From positions 1 through 64,000 of the forward strand of contig DATNDR010000036.1 of NCBI GenBank assembly GCA_035606945.1: a DNA stretch of 64,000 nt, in the 5' to 3' direction. This stretch comes from GCA-003244245 sp035606945 (lineage in GTDB: Bacteria; Actinomycetota; Actinomycetes; Mycobacteriales; Pseudonocardiaceae). The position numbers and the translations under genes are program-made. Shown here one piece after another: positions 11,914-20,311 of this stretch; the stretch's first letter is position 1, and every line of letters begins with the position of its first letter. The notes under the pieces were generated by a model, which was not told where the DNA came from, ran no database searches, and was given only the letters and a program-made list of their open reading frames with translations.

Positions 11914-12437
11914 CAGCTCAGGTACCCCCGGTCGGCGAAGTACTCCTCATCTGCCTGCTCGGCTGGTGCTGGGCGGCGATGCCTGCTGGGACTGGGCGGC
12001 GGGTTGTCCTCGTCGATCGCCCCCAGGCCCAGCATCACCGGATCTGCCGCGCTGCTGGGCTGGCTGAAATCCTCGCCGAAGCGTTCCCGGTAACTCGACA
12101 CCACGTTGTCCACCAGCTGCGGCTGGCCACCGACGGTGGCCAGCATCGCTTCCCGCACCTTCGGGGCCAGCTGTTGCTGGGCGCGCCGCAAGCAGGCCAT
12201 CACCTGCGCGGCGAGCTCCGGCGGTCGCATCTCGCAGATCTTGTCGGTGAAGGCCAGATCGGTGAGTACACCGTGCGAGTCCACCGTCACCCGCACGGCG
12301 CCATCCGGTGACGTCGCCGCCGCCCGGATCTGCTCGACCTGCGCTCGCATGACCTTGGCTTGGGCGGCCTGGTCGGCGAATCCCTGCGCCCACTGCGTCA
12401 CGCGGCGCTGCATCTCGTCGGGATCGGTGTCAAGCAT
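11913..12437 (-). CDS. YbaB/EbfC family DNA-binding protein
   Basis: A 174-residue protein whose first 110 residues fit the YbaB/EbfC nucleoid-associated fold: QAKVMRAQVEQIRAAATSPDGAVRVTVDSHG, then ELAAQVMACLRRAQQQLAPKV. A low-complexity Pro/Ser tail follows. In actinobacteria, such diverged YbaB proteins commonly precede WXG100-type genes; their role there is unknown. ATG 12437 has a good AGGAGG six bases upstream. It is the first gene of the leftward operon and is divergent from the rightward operon at 12503, so the 65 bp between them should hold two promoters. Confidence 0.78.
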   Translation of the reverse strand: MLDTDPDEMQRRVTQWAQGFADQAAQAKVMRAQVEQIRAAATSPDGAVRVTVDSHGVLTDLAFTDKICEMRPPELAAQVMACLRRAQQQLAPKVREAMLATVGGQPQLVDNVVSSYRERFGEDFSQPSSAADPVMLGLGAIDEDNPPPSPSRHRRPAPAEQADEEYFADRGYLS

Positions 12438-12502
12438 GGGCCCTCCTGGAGATCGGCGCGCAGATAGTACGGTCACCCCCGGCCCGACGAGGAGGGTAGG
12501 CG

Positions 12503-12892
12503 ATGGCGAGCAGCTTCGAGCAGACCGGTGCGCAGCTGGCGGACATCGCTGCGCAGCAGAACTCGCTGGCGGCCGCGGTGGCCTCCGGACAGCTGTGGAT
12601 GGAGGCCGGCGTCGCCGAACGCGCCGCCGCCCGCTGCGATCAGGCCGTCGACCAGCTCGATGCCTCATTGAGACGTGCGCGCGAGCTCACCCGGCGGCGC
12701 AAGTTCGGAGACAACGAGGACGGCCGCGCCGCCGCGGAGCGGTTCGCTCAGGCCGGCCAGGACTACATCGACACGATGCGCCAAGCCCAGCACGTGTTCC
12801 GGACCATGGCGGCGACCTACCGGGCGGCCGGGCGCACGGTGGCCGAGACCGAGGCGGCCAACGAGCAGCTATTGCGTGGCCGGTCGCAGTGA
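12503..12892 (+). CDS. ESX-type helical secretion-associated protein
   Basis: A 129-residue all-helical protein with no signal peptide or membrane segment. It starts ASSFEQTGAQLADIAAQQN and contains a basic RRARELTRRRKFGDNEDGRAAAERF stretch near the middle. It ends QDYIDTMRQAQHVFRTMAATYRAAGRTVAETE, where YIDTM and YRAAGRTVAETE resemble the export region of type VII substrates. GAGGAGGG precedes ATG 12503. Its TGA overlaps the GTG of the following lipoprotein (GTGA). I see no enzyme motif; assignment rests on context and helical pattern. Confidence 0.65.
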   Translation: MASSFEQTGAQLADIAAQQNSLAAAVASGQLWMEAGVAERAAARCDQAVDQLDASLRRARELTRRRKFGDNEDGRAAAERFAQAGQDYIDTMRQAQHVFRTMAATYRAAGRTVAETEAANEQLLRGRSQ

Positions 12893-13401
12893 GGCGCGTC
12901 ATGGTGGTCGCACTCGCCTTACTCGCGGCCGGCTGCGGTGCTCAAACATCTGCGTCTGCCCCGTCGTCGGCAGTGGGGGATGCCAGCCGGGTGGACATGT
13001 GCACAATCCTCACCGATAACGAGCTGGCCGGGCTGGGCCTTAACCTGGCCAGCCGGGAGCCGAACCACCGGCTCGGTGAGGTCGGCTGTGGGTGGATAGG
13101 CAAGCCGTTCACCCTGGATCTGGAGCGGGGCAAGGACACCGTGGCTCAGTACCGGGCCCGCCGCAACGATCCGGCGTTCACCAGCTTCGCGGACAACACG
13201 GTCAACGGGCGAGCCGGGGCGCGGTTGTCGGTGGAGCGTGACCGCTCAGACTGCACGCAGTTGATTGATGGCGGGCCGGTGGGACTGGTGGTCAGCGTGG
13301 CACAGGCCGGCGCCTACACCGGGCCGCCGATCGATTCGTGCGCTGAGGCAATGCGAATCGCGCAGATGATAGAACCGCGGCTGCCGAAAGCGGGGAGCTG
13401 A
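12889..13401 (+). CDS. DUF3558 lipoprotein (second copy)
   Basis: A 170-residue lipoprotein with a very short leader (VRRVMVVALALLAAGC) ending in a lipobox. The mature part repeats the features of the protein at 10289: DMCTILTDNELAGLGL, GCGWIGKPF, ASFADNTVNGRAGARL-like spacing, and PPIDSCAEAMRIAQMIEPRLPK. The two share long stretches, so they are recent paralogues flanking the leftward substrate operon. It is coupled to the preceding gene by GTGA and is followed 1 bp later by the PPE-like gene, so it probably works with the exported proteins at the cell surface. Function unknown. Confidence 0.83.
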   Translation: MRRVMVVALALLAAGCGAQTSASAPSSAVGDASRVDMCTILTDNELAGLGLNLASREPNHRLGEVGCGWIGKPFTLDLERGKDTVAQYRARRNDPAFTSFADNTVNGRAGARLSVERDRSDCTQLIDGGPVGLVVSVAQAGAYTGPPIDSCAEAMRIAQMIEPRLPKAGS

Positions 13402-13402
13402 G

Positions 13403-14671
13403 ATGTCCGGAGCATGGGATGCGGTGGCCGGCCTGCTGGGCTTCGGCGGACCCAGTGGCAACGACCACGGATCGAGCAACTGGGCGGCCTGGGGGCATCA
13501 GGAGATCCGCGCCATGCTGGACCACTCGGTCGATCCCGGTGACATCGGCGAGGCTGCCCAGGCGTGGCGCGACCAGGCGCGCGGCGATGCCGACCTGGTG
13601 ACCGGGCTGACCCGTGACCTGCAGCAGACTGTGTCCGCTGGCTGGCGGGGCGCGTCGGCCGATGCGGCACTCGCGCCGCTCGGCGCGATCGACCAGTGGT
13701 CGGCCGGCCACACCGACGTCGCGGATCAAACCTCACAGTTGATGGCGGATTCCGGGTCCTCCGCCGCGCAGGCTAAGGCCGGCGTGCCTCCGCCCCGCTC
13801 GCACAACTGGCGGGAGTCACTGCTCAGCTTCGCCACCGGCGGCGCGGCGGGCGCGCTGATCGATGCCGTCGCGCAGGAGCAGGCGCAGTCCGACGCGCAC
13901 GCCGAAGCCGTGCGGATCATGACCAACGTGTACTCGGCGCCGATCAACGACAACCGCGTTGCCGTCCCGACGTACACGCAGCTGGCCGACCCGACGCAGC
14001 AACCACCGGAGCCGATTCCCTCCGACGGCCCAGTAATCGCACCCGGCTATGCCGGTGGCGGGCCAGCAAGCCCCAGCGCCGGCCCTTCGGCGACCGGGCA
14101 CCGAGCGCACACCTTGGCCGCTCCCACCGCATTGCAGGCTGTCAGTGGCGCCGACTATCCGGCAGCGGTCGCGCCCGCTCAGGCCGCCCGAGGACCCCAG
14201 CACGGCGGTGGGCAGATCGCCGCCGCGGCCGCCGCCGCGGCAGTGGGCAGCGTCCCGATCCTGGCGCCGATCGCGGAGGACGTCGCGCGGCGGGCTCGAG
14301 CGGGTGCGAGCAGGGCGCGGTCCGGCGGTGGCCGATTCGTCGGCGGCCAGGTATCTGACGTCGGGCACGTGGCCGGTGGCGTACGGGCTGGAGCCACCCA
14401 CGACTTCGGCCCTCGACCGTCCAGTGCTGCCGCCGAGATGGAGGGCCGGATGGGCACCGGCATGAGTCGTGGCGGCGGCGCCGCGACGGCCGGACGTGCC
14501 GGTCCGGGCGAGATGATGGCACCGATGGGCGCAGCAAGCGGCAAGGGCGGAGAAGACTCCGAGCACCGGCGCCCCTCGTATCTCATCGAGATGGACGACA
14601 TCTTCACTGACGGCCGCAAGGTCGCCCCGGCGGTGATCGGCGAGGACTCGGCCGAGCAGGGCGGCTCATAG
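13403..14671 (+). CDS. PPE-like domain protein, putative ESX substrate
   Basis: A 422-residue protein. The N-terminal 180 residues are helical and contain GWRGASADAALAPLGAIDQW, the SxxAxxA region typical of PPE-like proteins. About 230 residues rich in Ala, Gly, Pro and Ser follow, with several GGG and RGGG runs. A conserved acidic tail ends with RRPSYLIEMDDIFTDGRKVAPAVIGE. That tail is common to PPE-like proteins encoded beside EspG chaperones in Pseudonocardiaceae. GGGGAG precedes ATG 13403. The stop shares its last base with the start of the EspG-like gene, so substrate and chaperone are co-translated. It is probably exported by an ESX system not present in this window. Confidence 0.8.
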   Translation: MSGAWDAVAGLLGFGGPSGNDHGSSNWAAWGHQEIRAMLDHSVDPGDIGEAAQAWRDQARGDADLVTGLTRDLQQTVSAGWRGASADAALAPLGAIDQWSAGHTDVADQTSQLMADSGSSAAQAKAGVPPPRSHNWRESLLSFATGGAAGALIDAVAQEQAQSDAHAEAVRIMTNVYSAPINDNRVAVPTYTQLADPTQQPPEPIPSDGPVIAPGYAGGGPASPSAGPSATGHRAHTLAAPTALQAVSGADYPAAVAPAQAARGPQHGGGQIAAAAAAAAVGSVPILAPIAEDVARRARAGASRARSGGGRFVGGQVSDVGHVAGGVRAGATHDFGPRPSSAAAEMEGRMGTGMSRGGGAATAGRAGPGEMMAPMGAASGKGGEDSEHRRPSYLIEMDDIFTDGRKVAPAVIGEDSAEQGGS

Positions 14672-15447
14672 TGGTGCCCTTGGGATGGCGGTTGTCCGCC
14701 GCGCAATGGGACGTGCTCACTGAGACCCTGGAGCTGGAGCGCTACCCAGCTCCGATCCAGGTCCGTTCGCACGGGCGCACCACCGCCGAGCGCGGCCGCG
14801 TCCGGACGGACGTGGGGCAGCAGATGCGCCGGCTAGGGCTGATACGCGCCGGCCGGGTGGACGCCGATCTGGAGGCGGCCATGCGGCTGCTGCACCGCCC
14901 GGCCAGTTGGCTGGACTCGGTGTGGCTTACCGACCCGGCGGCTGATCAGCCCGTCCGGGTGCTTGCGGCCTGCGGCGGCACGGTGGGTGTCTGCGCGTTG
15001 CAGGATCCCGACCACGAAGGCGCCACCCTGCTGGACGTCATCCCGGTAGCGGACATGGCGGCCGCAGTAGTCAGCCGGCTGCCCTCATGCCCGCCCGGCC
15101 GCAGCCCAGCCGCAACCATCGCGCTGGCCAGGCCCGAGCCGCCTGCGCGAGGGTGCGGTGGGGTGTTGGTATCAGCCGCTCCGGTGCGTACTAGCAGCGA
15201 GCGCGAGCGCGCCGCAGCGTCCGCGATTCTGGATCAGCCCCACGCGCGGGCCGGCCAGATCGCCGCCAACGTGCGCGATGGCGGCCGGGTGCGCCGCTCG
15301 CCGGTGCTGCGCTGGTGCGACAACCCCGACGGCCGATACCAGATCACCGTCACCGCGCACCGCGACGACGCCCGATCCCTCACCGTCGCACCCTGCGAAC
15401 CCCACCACATGATCGAAGCCATCCAGCACCTTCAAGGCATGACATGA
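14671..15447 (+). CDS. EspG-family ESX secretion chaperone
   Basis: A 258-residue cytosolic protein with the EspG fold pattern. It starts LSAAQWDVLTETLELERYPAPIQV, then has the mid-domain MRRLGLIRAGRVDADLEAAMRLLHRPASWLDSVW, and ends with GRYQITVTAHRDDARSLTVAPCEPHHMIEAIQ. EspG proteins bind the tip of cognate PE-PPE dimers and keep them soluble for ESX export, so this one probably serves the PPE-like protein encoded immediately upstream (one-base overlap). Translation starts at GTG 14671. Its stop codon sits at the edge of the hairpin at 15446-15471. Confidence 0.82.
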   Translation: MVPLGWRLSAAQWDVLTETLELERYPAPIQVRSHGRTTAERGRVRTDVGQQMRRLGLIRAGRVDADLEAAMRLLHRPASWLDSVWLTDPAADQPVRVLAACGGTVGVCALQDPDHEGATLLDVIPVADMAAAVVSRLPSCPPGRSPAATIALARPEPPARGCGGVLVSAAPVRTSSERERAAASAILDQPHARAGQIAANVRDGGRVRRSPVLRWCDNPDGRYQITVTAHRDDARSLTVAPCEPHHMIEAIQHLQGMT

Positions 15448-15471
15448 CCCGATATGTCTCCATGTCGGGTC
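15446..15471. terminator. hairpin with TCTC loop, probable terminator of the secretion-substrate operon
   Basis: An 11-bp stem (GACCCGATATG, 15446-15456, with CATGTCGGGTC, 15461-15471; one G-U pair in RNA) closes a TCTC loop. It overlaps the EspG stop codon. A near copy with the same loop occurs at 48162-48189. Confidence 0.55.
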
Positions 15472-15533
15472 GGTTGGTGGAAGGTGGGCGGGTGGTGGGA
15501 GGCCAGCGCACGTAGCGTGAGAAAGTAGCGTCC

Positions 15534-16496
15534 GTGCGAAGCGTGCTGCCTGCCGCTGGCGCGGTCCGCCGCGCCGCCTTGGGGATCGCTGGCGCCGTGG
15601 CTGCCGGGGTGCTCATCGGCGGCTGCGGTTCCAACCAGTTCGGCGTCGCCGCGTTCGTCGACGGCACCGAGATCCCGCAGGATCAGGTGCATGAGCAGCT
15701 CGTGACCGTGCTGGACAAAGAAGGACCACAGGCTCGCGCCCAGCTCGTGGCCGGCCATCAGCTCGACGACGTGTCGCGCAAGATCATCACGCTGCGGATC
15801 CGGCACCAGTTGCTGGACATCGCCGCGCGCAGGGCCGGCGTGACCGTCGACCAGGCTCAGGTGAGTCGTCTGATCAAAGAGGTCGGCGGCGCGCAAGCCG
15901 CATCCAAGGGCACCATCTTCGATGCCAACTCCTACCGGGAGCGCGCCAAGGACAAACTGCTCATGGTCGCACTGGGCCGCGCCGCCTTACGCAACAGCGC
16001 GGTCACCGTCGACTACACCACCGCGGACACCCGAACCGCGGCCAAGCAGCGCGTGGACGAGCTGTCGCAGGCCGGCTCCAAGGGGGCCCGGCAGTTGATC
16101 GACGCGGATGTCCGCGCCGGGAAGGACGCCGAGCTGGGCAAGCGGATCGTCGCCGCGGACGACCCGATCTTCGCCACCACCCCGGCTTTCGGCGTCGCGG
16201 AAGGCACAGTGGTCGCGTTCCAGCTCGTGGACACCAAGCCCTGGGTGGTCATGGTCGTCAAGAATCGCGCCGACCGTGGTGTCCAGGCCTCCGAACACGC
16301 GCCGGAGATCGATCAGATCGATCCCGCGGTGCTGGAGGCCATCGGCCTGCGCCAGCTGGCCAGAGTGGCCGATGAGGTGGGGGTGCGGCTCAATCCCCGC
16401 TACGGCGTATGGGACCCGGTGAACCTTCAAGTGGTATCCGACGAGAACGAGACCGGCGGCTTCGAGGCGCCGTTGCGCGCCGTGCCCCGCGCGTGA
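15534..16496 (+). CDS. SurA N-terminal domain lipoprotein
   Basis: A 320-residue exported protein. A leader (LGIAGAVAAGVLIGGC) ends in a lipobox, so it should be anchored to the outer face of the membrane. The mature start GVAAFVDGTEIPQDQVHEQL is the usual N-terminal chaperone helix pair of SurA/PrsA-like proteins. A long helical region follows, and the C-terminal part is too short for a clear parvulin isomerase domain. It probably assists folding of secreted proteins. Translation starts at GTG 15534. The stop overlaps the mazG start (GTGA), so it is co-transcribed with mazG. Confidence 0.78.
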   Translation: MRSVLPAAGAVRRAALGIAGAVAAGVLIGGCGSNQFGVAAFVDGTEIPQDQVHEQLVTVLDKEGPQARAQLVAGHQLDDVSRKIITLRIRHQLLDIAARRAGVTVDQAQVSRLIKEVGGAQAASKGTIFDANSYRERAKDKLLMVALGRAALRNSAVTVDYTTADTRTAAKQRVDELSQAGSKGARQLIDADVRAGKDAELGKRIVAADDPIFATTPAFGVAEGTVVAFQLVDTKPWVVMVVKNRADRGVQASEHAPEIDQIDPAVLEAIGLRQLARVADEVGVRLNPRYGVWDPVNLQVVSDENETGGFEAPLRAVPRA

Positions 16497-17476
16497 GCGC
16501 CCCTGCCGTCGTCACGCTGTCGCGTCGGCTCGGTGCGGTGCTCCCGGCGGCGGCTGTGTGCCTGCTGCGCGACGGGGCGCCCCTGCACGCCGATACCGAT
16601 GTACCCCCCGAGCTGGCGCAGCTGTACGGGGCGCCTGCGGCAGGCGATGCGGTGCACGGGCTGCTGCTCACCATGGACCCCGGTACCGGTGCCGCGGCCC
16701 GCTGGGTCGCCGCCGGCGCCACGGTGCTGGTGACCCCGGAACCGGCCGGGGCCGCCTTGCTGGATGCGGCTGCGGTGATGGACCGGTTGCGTTCGCCGGG
16801 CGGCTGCCCGTGGGACGCCGAGCAGACCCACCGCTCATTGATGCCCTACCTCATCGAGGAGGCCTACGAGCTTTACCAGGCGCTGGAAGACAGCGACCTC
16901 GAGGCAGTCCGCGAAGAGCTCGGTGACGTGCTGCTGCAGGTGCTCTTTCACGCCCGGGTCGCGCAGGAGCGACCCGGGGGTTTCGACATTGACGCGGTGG
17001 CCGGCGACCTGGTCGCCAAGCTGGTCACCCGGCACCCGCACGTCTTCGCGGGCAGTGAACAGGTGCGCACCGCCGCGGAACAGGAAATCCGGTGGGAGCA
17101 ACTCAAGCGCACCGAAAAGCGCCGCGAGTCCAGCCTGGACGGCGTGGCGATGGGCCAGCCGGCGGCGGCACTGGCAGCCAAGCTGGTGTCCCGGGCAACG
17201 AAGGCCGGCCTTCCTCGTGATCTGCTGCCCGGCGCTGCCGGTCCATTCGGTGCTGATTCACCCGGAGCCGGCGGCGGTACCGGCGCATCGTTGTTCGCAT
17301 TGTCAGCCGCGGCCAAGCTGGCCGGCGAGGATCCCGAAGCGGCGCTGCGCTGCGTCGCCCGGCGTTTCGCCGACCACGTGCGCACCGCTGAGCGCTCCGC
17401 CCGAGCTGCGGGGTTGGACACCGCCCGGCTCACTGCCCGCCAATGGCGGCAGTACTGGCCAGGGTCGGGCCGCTAG
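16493..17476 (+). CDS. mazG: nucleoside triphosphate pyrophosphohydrolase MazG
   Basis: A 327-residue all-alpha NTP pyrophosphatase that hydrolyses (deoxy)nucleoside triphosphates, including damaged ones, to monophosphates. The catalytic MazG domain is visible as CPWDAEQTHRSLMPYLIEEAYELYQALE and then EELGDVLLQVLFHARVAQE, carrying the metal-binding EExxE/ExxD residues. A second, degenerate half follows. The N-terminal 90 residues (LPAAAVCLLRDGAPLHADTD) match the extension of mycobacterial MazG. GTG 16493 overlaps the upstream stop. The order mfd, mazG, lpqU-like, eno matches Rv1020-Rv1023. Confidence 0.93.
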   Translation: MSAPAVVTLSRRLGAVLPAAAVCLLRDGAPLHADTDVPPELAQLYGAPAAGDAVHGLLLTMDPGTGAAARWVAAGATVLVTPEPAGAALLDAAAVMDRLRSPGGCPWDAEQTHRSLMPYLIEEAYELYQALEDSDLEAVREELGDVLLQVLFHARVAQERPGGFDIDAVAGDLVAKLVTRHPHVFAGSEQVRTAAEQEIRWEQLKRTEKRRESSLDGVAMGQPAAALAAKLVSRATKAGLPRDLLPGAAGPFGADSPGAGGGTGASLFALSAAAKLAGEDPEAALRCVARRFADHVRTAERSARAAGLDTARLTARQWRQYWPGSGR

Positions 17477-17518
17477 CGGGGACGTATCCCCCAACCGTCA
17501 TCGTCGTTGATCTGTGAT

Positions 17519-18478
17519 ATGAGTGGCGACGAGCGAGCCGGCGCGCGAACCGGGGGAATCGGGCAGATTGCAAAACTTCGGCCTGGCTACGCGTGGCTTC
17601 GCCGCGGAGTGCCGCGGGTTTCGCATTATCTGCTACGTGGTGTCCTGTCGAGTGGCGCGTTAGCCTGCGCCGGTCTGGTGCTGGTCGGTTTGGGCTCGGT
17701 GGCTGCGCCCTTGCCTGATCGCGGGCTCGCCGCTCCCGCGCCTGCTGCCCTCGCCGCACCCGCTGCCCTGCCCGACGTCGCGGAGCCGGTCGCGCAGCCT
17801 ATTGCCGAGACGGCGCCCGCCCAGCAAGCCAACCAACCTGCCCGCCAGACCGTCACCGTCCCGGTGCAGATTCCCGCCACGCCGGATAAGCCGGTGGGTG
17901 GGCCTCAGGTGGCTTTCGCCGACTGGGCGCTGCGGATGTCGCGAGTTACCAACATTCCCCAGCGTGCACTGGAGTCCTACGCCAACGCGCACGCGATGAT
18001 GGCCGCCGCGCATCCGAACTGCCGCATCACCTGGGTGACATTGGCCGCTATCGCTGCCGTCGAGTCCAAGCACGGCGGCTTCGAAGGCCGCACTCTGTTA
18101 CCGGACGGCCGGCCGTCCGCGCCGATCATCGGAATTCCGCTCAACGGTGCCCCTGGAGTCAAGGCCATCGCGGACACCGACAGCGGCCTGCTGGACGGCG
18201 ACAAGGTGTGGGATCACGCCGTCGGGCCTTTCCAATTCATTCCGTCCACCTGGGCGAAATGGCGGGCCGACGGGAATCGGGACGGGATCACCGATCCGCA
18301 GAATATCGACGACGCCTCACTGGCGGCTGCGCAGTATCTGTGCGCGGATAACCGCAATCTCAGCTCGGGTGACGGCTGGCTGCGAGCGATACTGTCCTAC
18401 AACGACTCTCTCGACTACGCCCAAGAGGTATACGGCTTCGCCCAGGCCTATGCCCGCAACGCCAAAGGTGTTATCTGA
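17519..18478 (+). CDS. lytic transglycosylase-like exported protein (LpqU-like)
   Basis: A 319-residue protein. It has one N-terminal membrane helix (LSSGALACAGLVLVGLGSVA), a Pro/Ala-rich spacer, and a C-terminal domain with VTLAAIAAVESKHGGFEGRT (catalytic Glu in the AxxExxHG setting), VGPFQFIPSTWAKWRADGN and ILSYNDSLDYAQEVYGFA. These are the motifs of soluble lytic transglycosylases, which cleave peptidoglycan glycan strands to 1,6-anhydro ends. It lies between mazG and eno, the place of lpqU (Rv1022), but has a helix instead of a lipobox. The start is uncertain: ATG 17519 lacks a ribosome binding site, and the frame continues to TTG 17507. Confidence 0.82.
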   Translation: MSGDERAGARTGGIGQIAKLRPGYAWLRRGVPRVSHYLLRGVLSSGALACAGLVLVGLGSVAAPLPDRGLAAPAPAALAAPAALPDVAEPVAQPIAETAPAQQANQPARQTVTVPVQIPATPDKPVGGPQVAFADWALRMSRVTNIPQRALESYANAHAMMAAAHPNCRITWVTLAAIAAVESKHGGFEGRTLLPDGRPSAPIIGIPLNGAPGVKAIADTDSGLLDGDKVWDHAVGPFQFIPSTWAKWRADGNRDGITDPQNIDDASLAAAQYLCADNRNLSSGDGWLRAILSYNDSLDYAQEVYGFAQAYARNAKGVI

Positions 18479-18491
18479 GCCATCGGGATGA

Positions 18492-18875
18492 CTAGCGGGT
18501 GGCTATCCGCATCCGCACCTCATTCAGCGCTTCCTGATAGTCTGGGGTGGGATTCATCGCTACCGCCATTGCAAGTTGCGCCCGAGCCTCCTCAAGCCGG
18601 CTCTGTCGTTGCAAGGTGCGGCCCAGGGCGAATCTCGCATAATGATCGGAAGGATTTTGCTCGAGGACCCGGAGAAAGGCCACCTCGGCCCGGCGCAGTT
18701 GGGCGGACTGGAGGTAGGCTCGTCCGGCCAGCAACTGCACGCTCGGCGCGTCGGGCTCGGCATCGAGAACCGGAGCCAGCTCCCGCAGGGCTTCCAGCGG
18801 GCGCCGTTGTAAGACCAGCGACTCGGCGAGCCGGAACTGCTCGACGACGTCCCGGGGTCGGTCGGCGGCTGTCAT
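18492..18875 (-). CDS. tetratricopeptide-repeat protein
   Basis: A 127-residue soluble protein made of about three TPR units: RLAESLVLQRRPLEALRELAPVL, VQLLAGRAYLQSAQLRRAEVAFLRVLEQNP, and ARFALGRTLQRQSRLEEARAQLAMAVAMNP. TPRs mediate protein-protein contacts; the partner is unknown. It is convergent with the transglycosylase gene and divergent from eno. ATG 18875 (or GTG 18881) has no clear ribosome binding site, so the mRNA may be leaderless. Confidence 0.78.
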   Translation of the reverse strand: MTAADRPRDVVEQFRLAESLVLQRRPLEALRELAPVLDAEPDAPSVQLLAGRAYLQSAQLRRAEVAFLRVLEQNPSDHYARFALGRTLQRQSRLEEARAQLAMAVAMNPTPDYQEALNEVRMRIATR

Positions 18876-19018
18876 GGTCACACCAACGGTACGCGGATAC
18901 GCGCTGTTACACGAGAGCTGACACTCGATAACAGCACTCGATCACCGGCGCGCGCCTCCGACCGGGGATGCGCAGGCGTGGTTACCCTATTGCTGCCCAC
19001 TGTTGACGAGGAGTGTCT

Positions 19019-20305
19019 GTGGCTGTCATCGAGGAGGTTGGGGCCCGGGAGATCCTGGACTCGCGCGGGAACCCCACCGTCGAAGTTGAAATCGCGCTCG
19101 ATGACGGCACGTTGGCTCGGGCCGCGGTGCCCTCGGGCGCATCCACCGGGCAGCATGAAGCGGTCGAGTTGCGCGATGGTGATCCCGAGCGCTTCGACGG
19201 CAAGGGCGTCGAGCGTGCGGTCGCGGCAGTGCTGGACGAGATCGGGCCCGACCTGATCGGCATCGAGGTGATCGAACAGCGGCTGGTGGATCAGAAGCTG
19301 GTCGATCTGGATGGCACGCCCGACAAGTCGCGGCTGGGAGTCAACGCGATCCTCGGGGTATCCCTGGCGGTGGCCAAGGCGGCCGCCGAGTCCAGCGGCC
19401 TGGAGCTGTTCCGCTACATCGGTGGCGTGAATGCGCACGTGTTGCCGGTGCCGATGTTCAACATCCTCAACGGTGGCGCGCACGCTGACACCGGAGTCGA
19501 TGTGCAGGAGTTCATGATCGCTCCTATCGGCGCGGACTCGTTTCGCGAGGCCCTGCGCTGGGGTGCGGAGGTTTACCACGCGCTGAAGTCGGTACTCAAG
19601 GCCGACGGATTGCCGACCGGGCTCGGCGACGAGGGAGGATTCGCGCCTGATCTTCCCGCCGCTACGAAAGCGTTGGACCTCATCGCCACCGCGGTGGATA
19701 AGGCCGGTTACACCCTCGGCCGGGATATCGCCCTCGCGTTGGACGTGGCCGCCAACGAGTTCTGCACCAACGGCATCTATCGCTTCGAGCGCAGCGACCG
19801 CAACTCCGAGCAGATGATCGACTACTACGCTGATCTGCTCGGCGCTTACCCACTCGTGTCCATCGAAGACCCGCTGGCCGAGGACGACTGGGATGGCTGG
19901 GTCCGGTTGACCGCGGAGCTCGGCGATCGGGTACAGATCGTCGGTGACGACATCTTCGTAACCAATCCGGAGCGGCTGGAAGAGGGCATCAACCGTGGGG
20001 TGGCCAACGCGCTGCTGGTGAAGGTCAACCAGATCGGCACGCTGTCGGAAACGCTGGACGCGGTGGCACTCGCCCAGTCCAACGGGTACCGCTGCATGAT
20101 CAGCCACCGTTCCGGCGAGACCGAGGACACCACGATCGCCGATCTGGCGGTGGCGTTGGGTTGTGGGCAGATCAAAAGCGGTGCCCCGGCGAGGTCGGAA
20201 CGGGTGGCGAAGTACAACCAGCTGCTGCGCATCGAGGAAGCTCTGGGAGACGCCGCCCGCTACGCCGGGGACCTGGCGTTCGCCCGGTTCGCACCGGAGG
20301 GCTAG
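19019..20305 (+). CDS. eno: enolase
   Basis: A 428-residue glycolytic enzyme converting 2-phosphoglycerate to phosphoenolpyruvate in the cytoplasm. It shows AREILDSRGNPTVEVE at the N-terminus, VPSGASTGQHEAVELRDG, GGAHADTGVDVQEFM, GDEGGFAPDLPAATKAL, SIEDPLAEDDWDGW, VGDDIFVTNPERL, VNQIGTLSETLDA and SHRSGETEDTTIADLAV, including the metal-binding Asp/Glu residues and both catalytic Lys/Glu regions. GTG 19019 is chosen over GTG 19013 because GAGGAG at 19008-19013 is correctly spaced for it. Downstream ftsB/divIC follows after 6 bp, as in Rv1023-Rv1024. Confidence 0.97.
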   Translation: MAVIEEVGAREILDSRGNPTVEVEIALDDGTLARAAVPSGASTGQHEAVELRDGDPERFDGKGVERAVAAVLDEIGPDLIGIEVIEQRLVDQKLVDLDGTPDKSRLGVNAILGVSLAVAKAAAESSGLELFRYIGGVNAHVLPVPMFNILNGGAHADTGVDVQEFMIAPIGADSFREALRWGAEVYHALKSVLKADGLPTGLGDEGGFAPDLPAATKALDLIATAVDKAGYTLGRDIALALDVAANEFCTNGIYRFERSDRNSEQMIDYYADLLGAYPLVSIEDPLAEDDWDGWVRLTAELGDRVQIVGDDIFVTNPERLEEGINRGVANALLVKVNQIGTLSETLDAVALAQSNGYRCMISHRSGETEDTTIADLAVALGCGQIKSGAPARSERVAKYNQLLRIEEALGDAARYAGDLAFARFAPEG

Positions 20306-20311
20306 GCCGCG

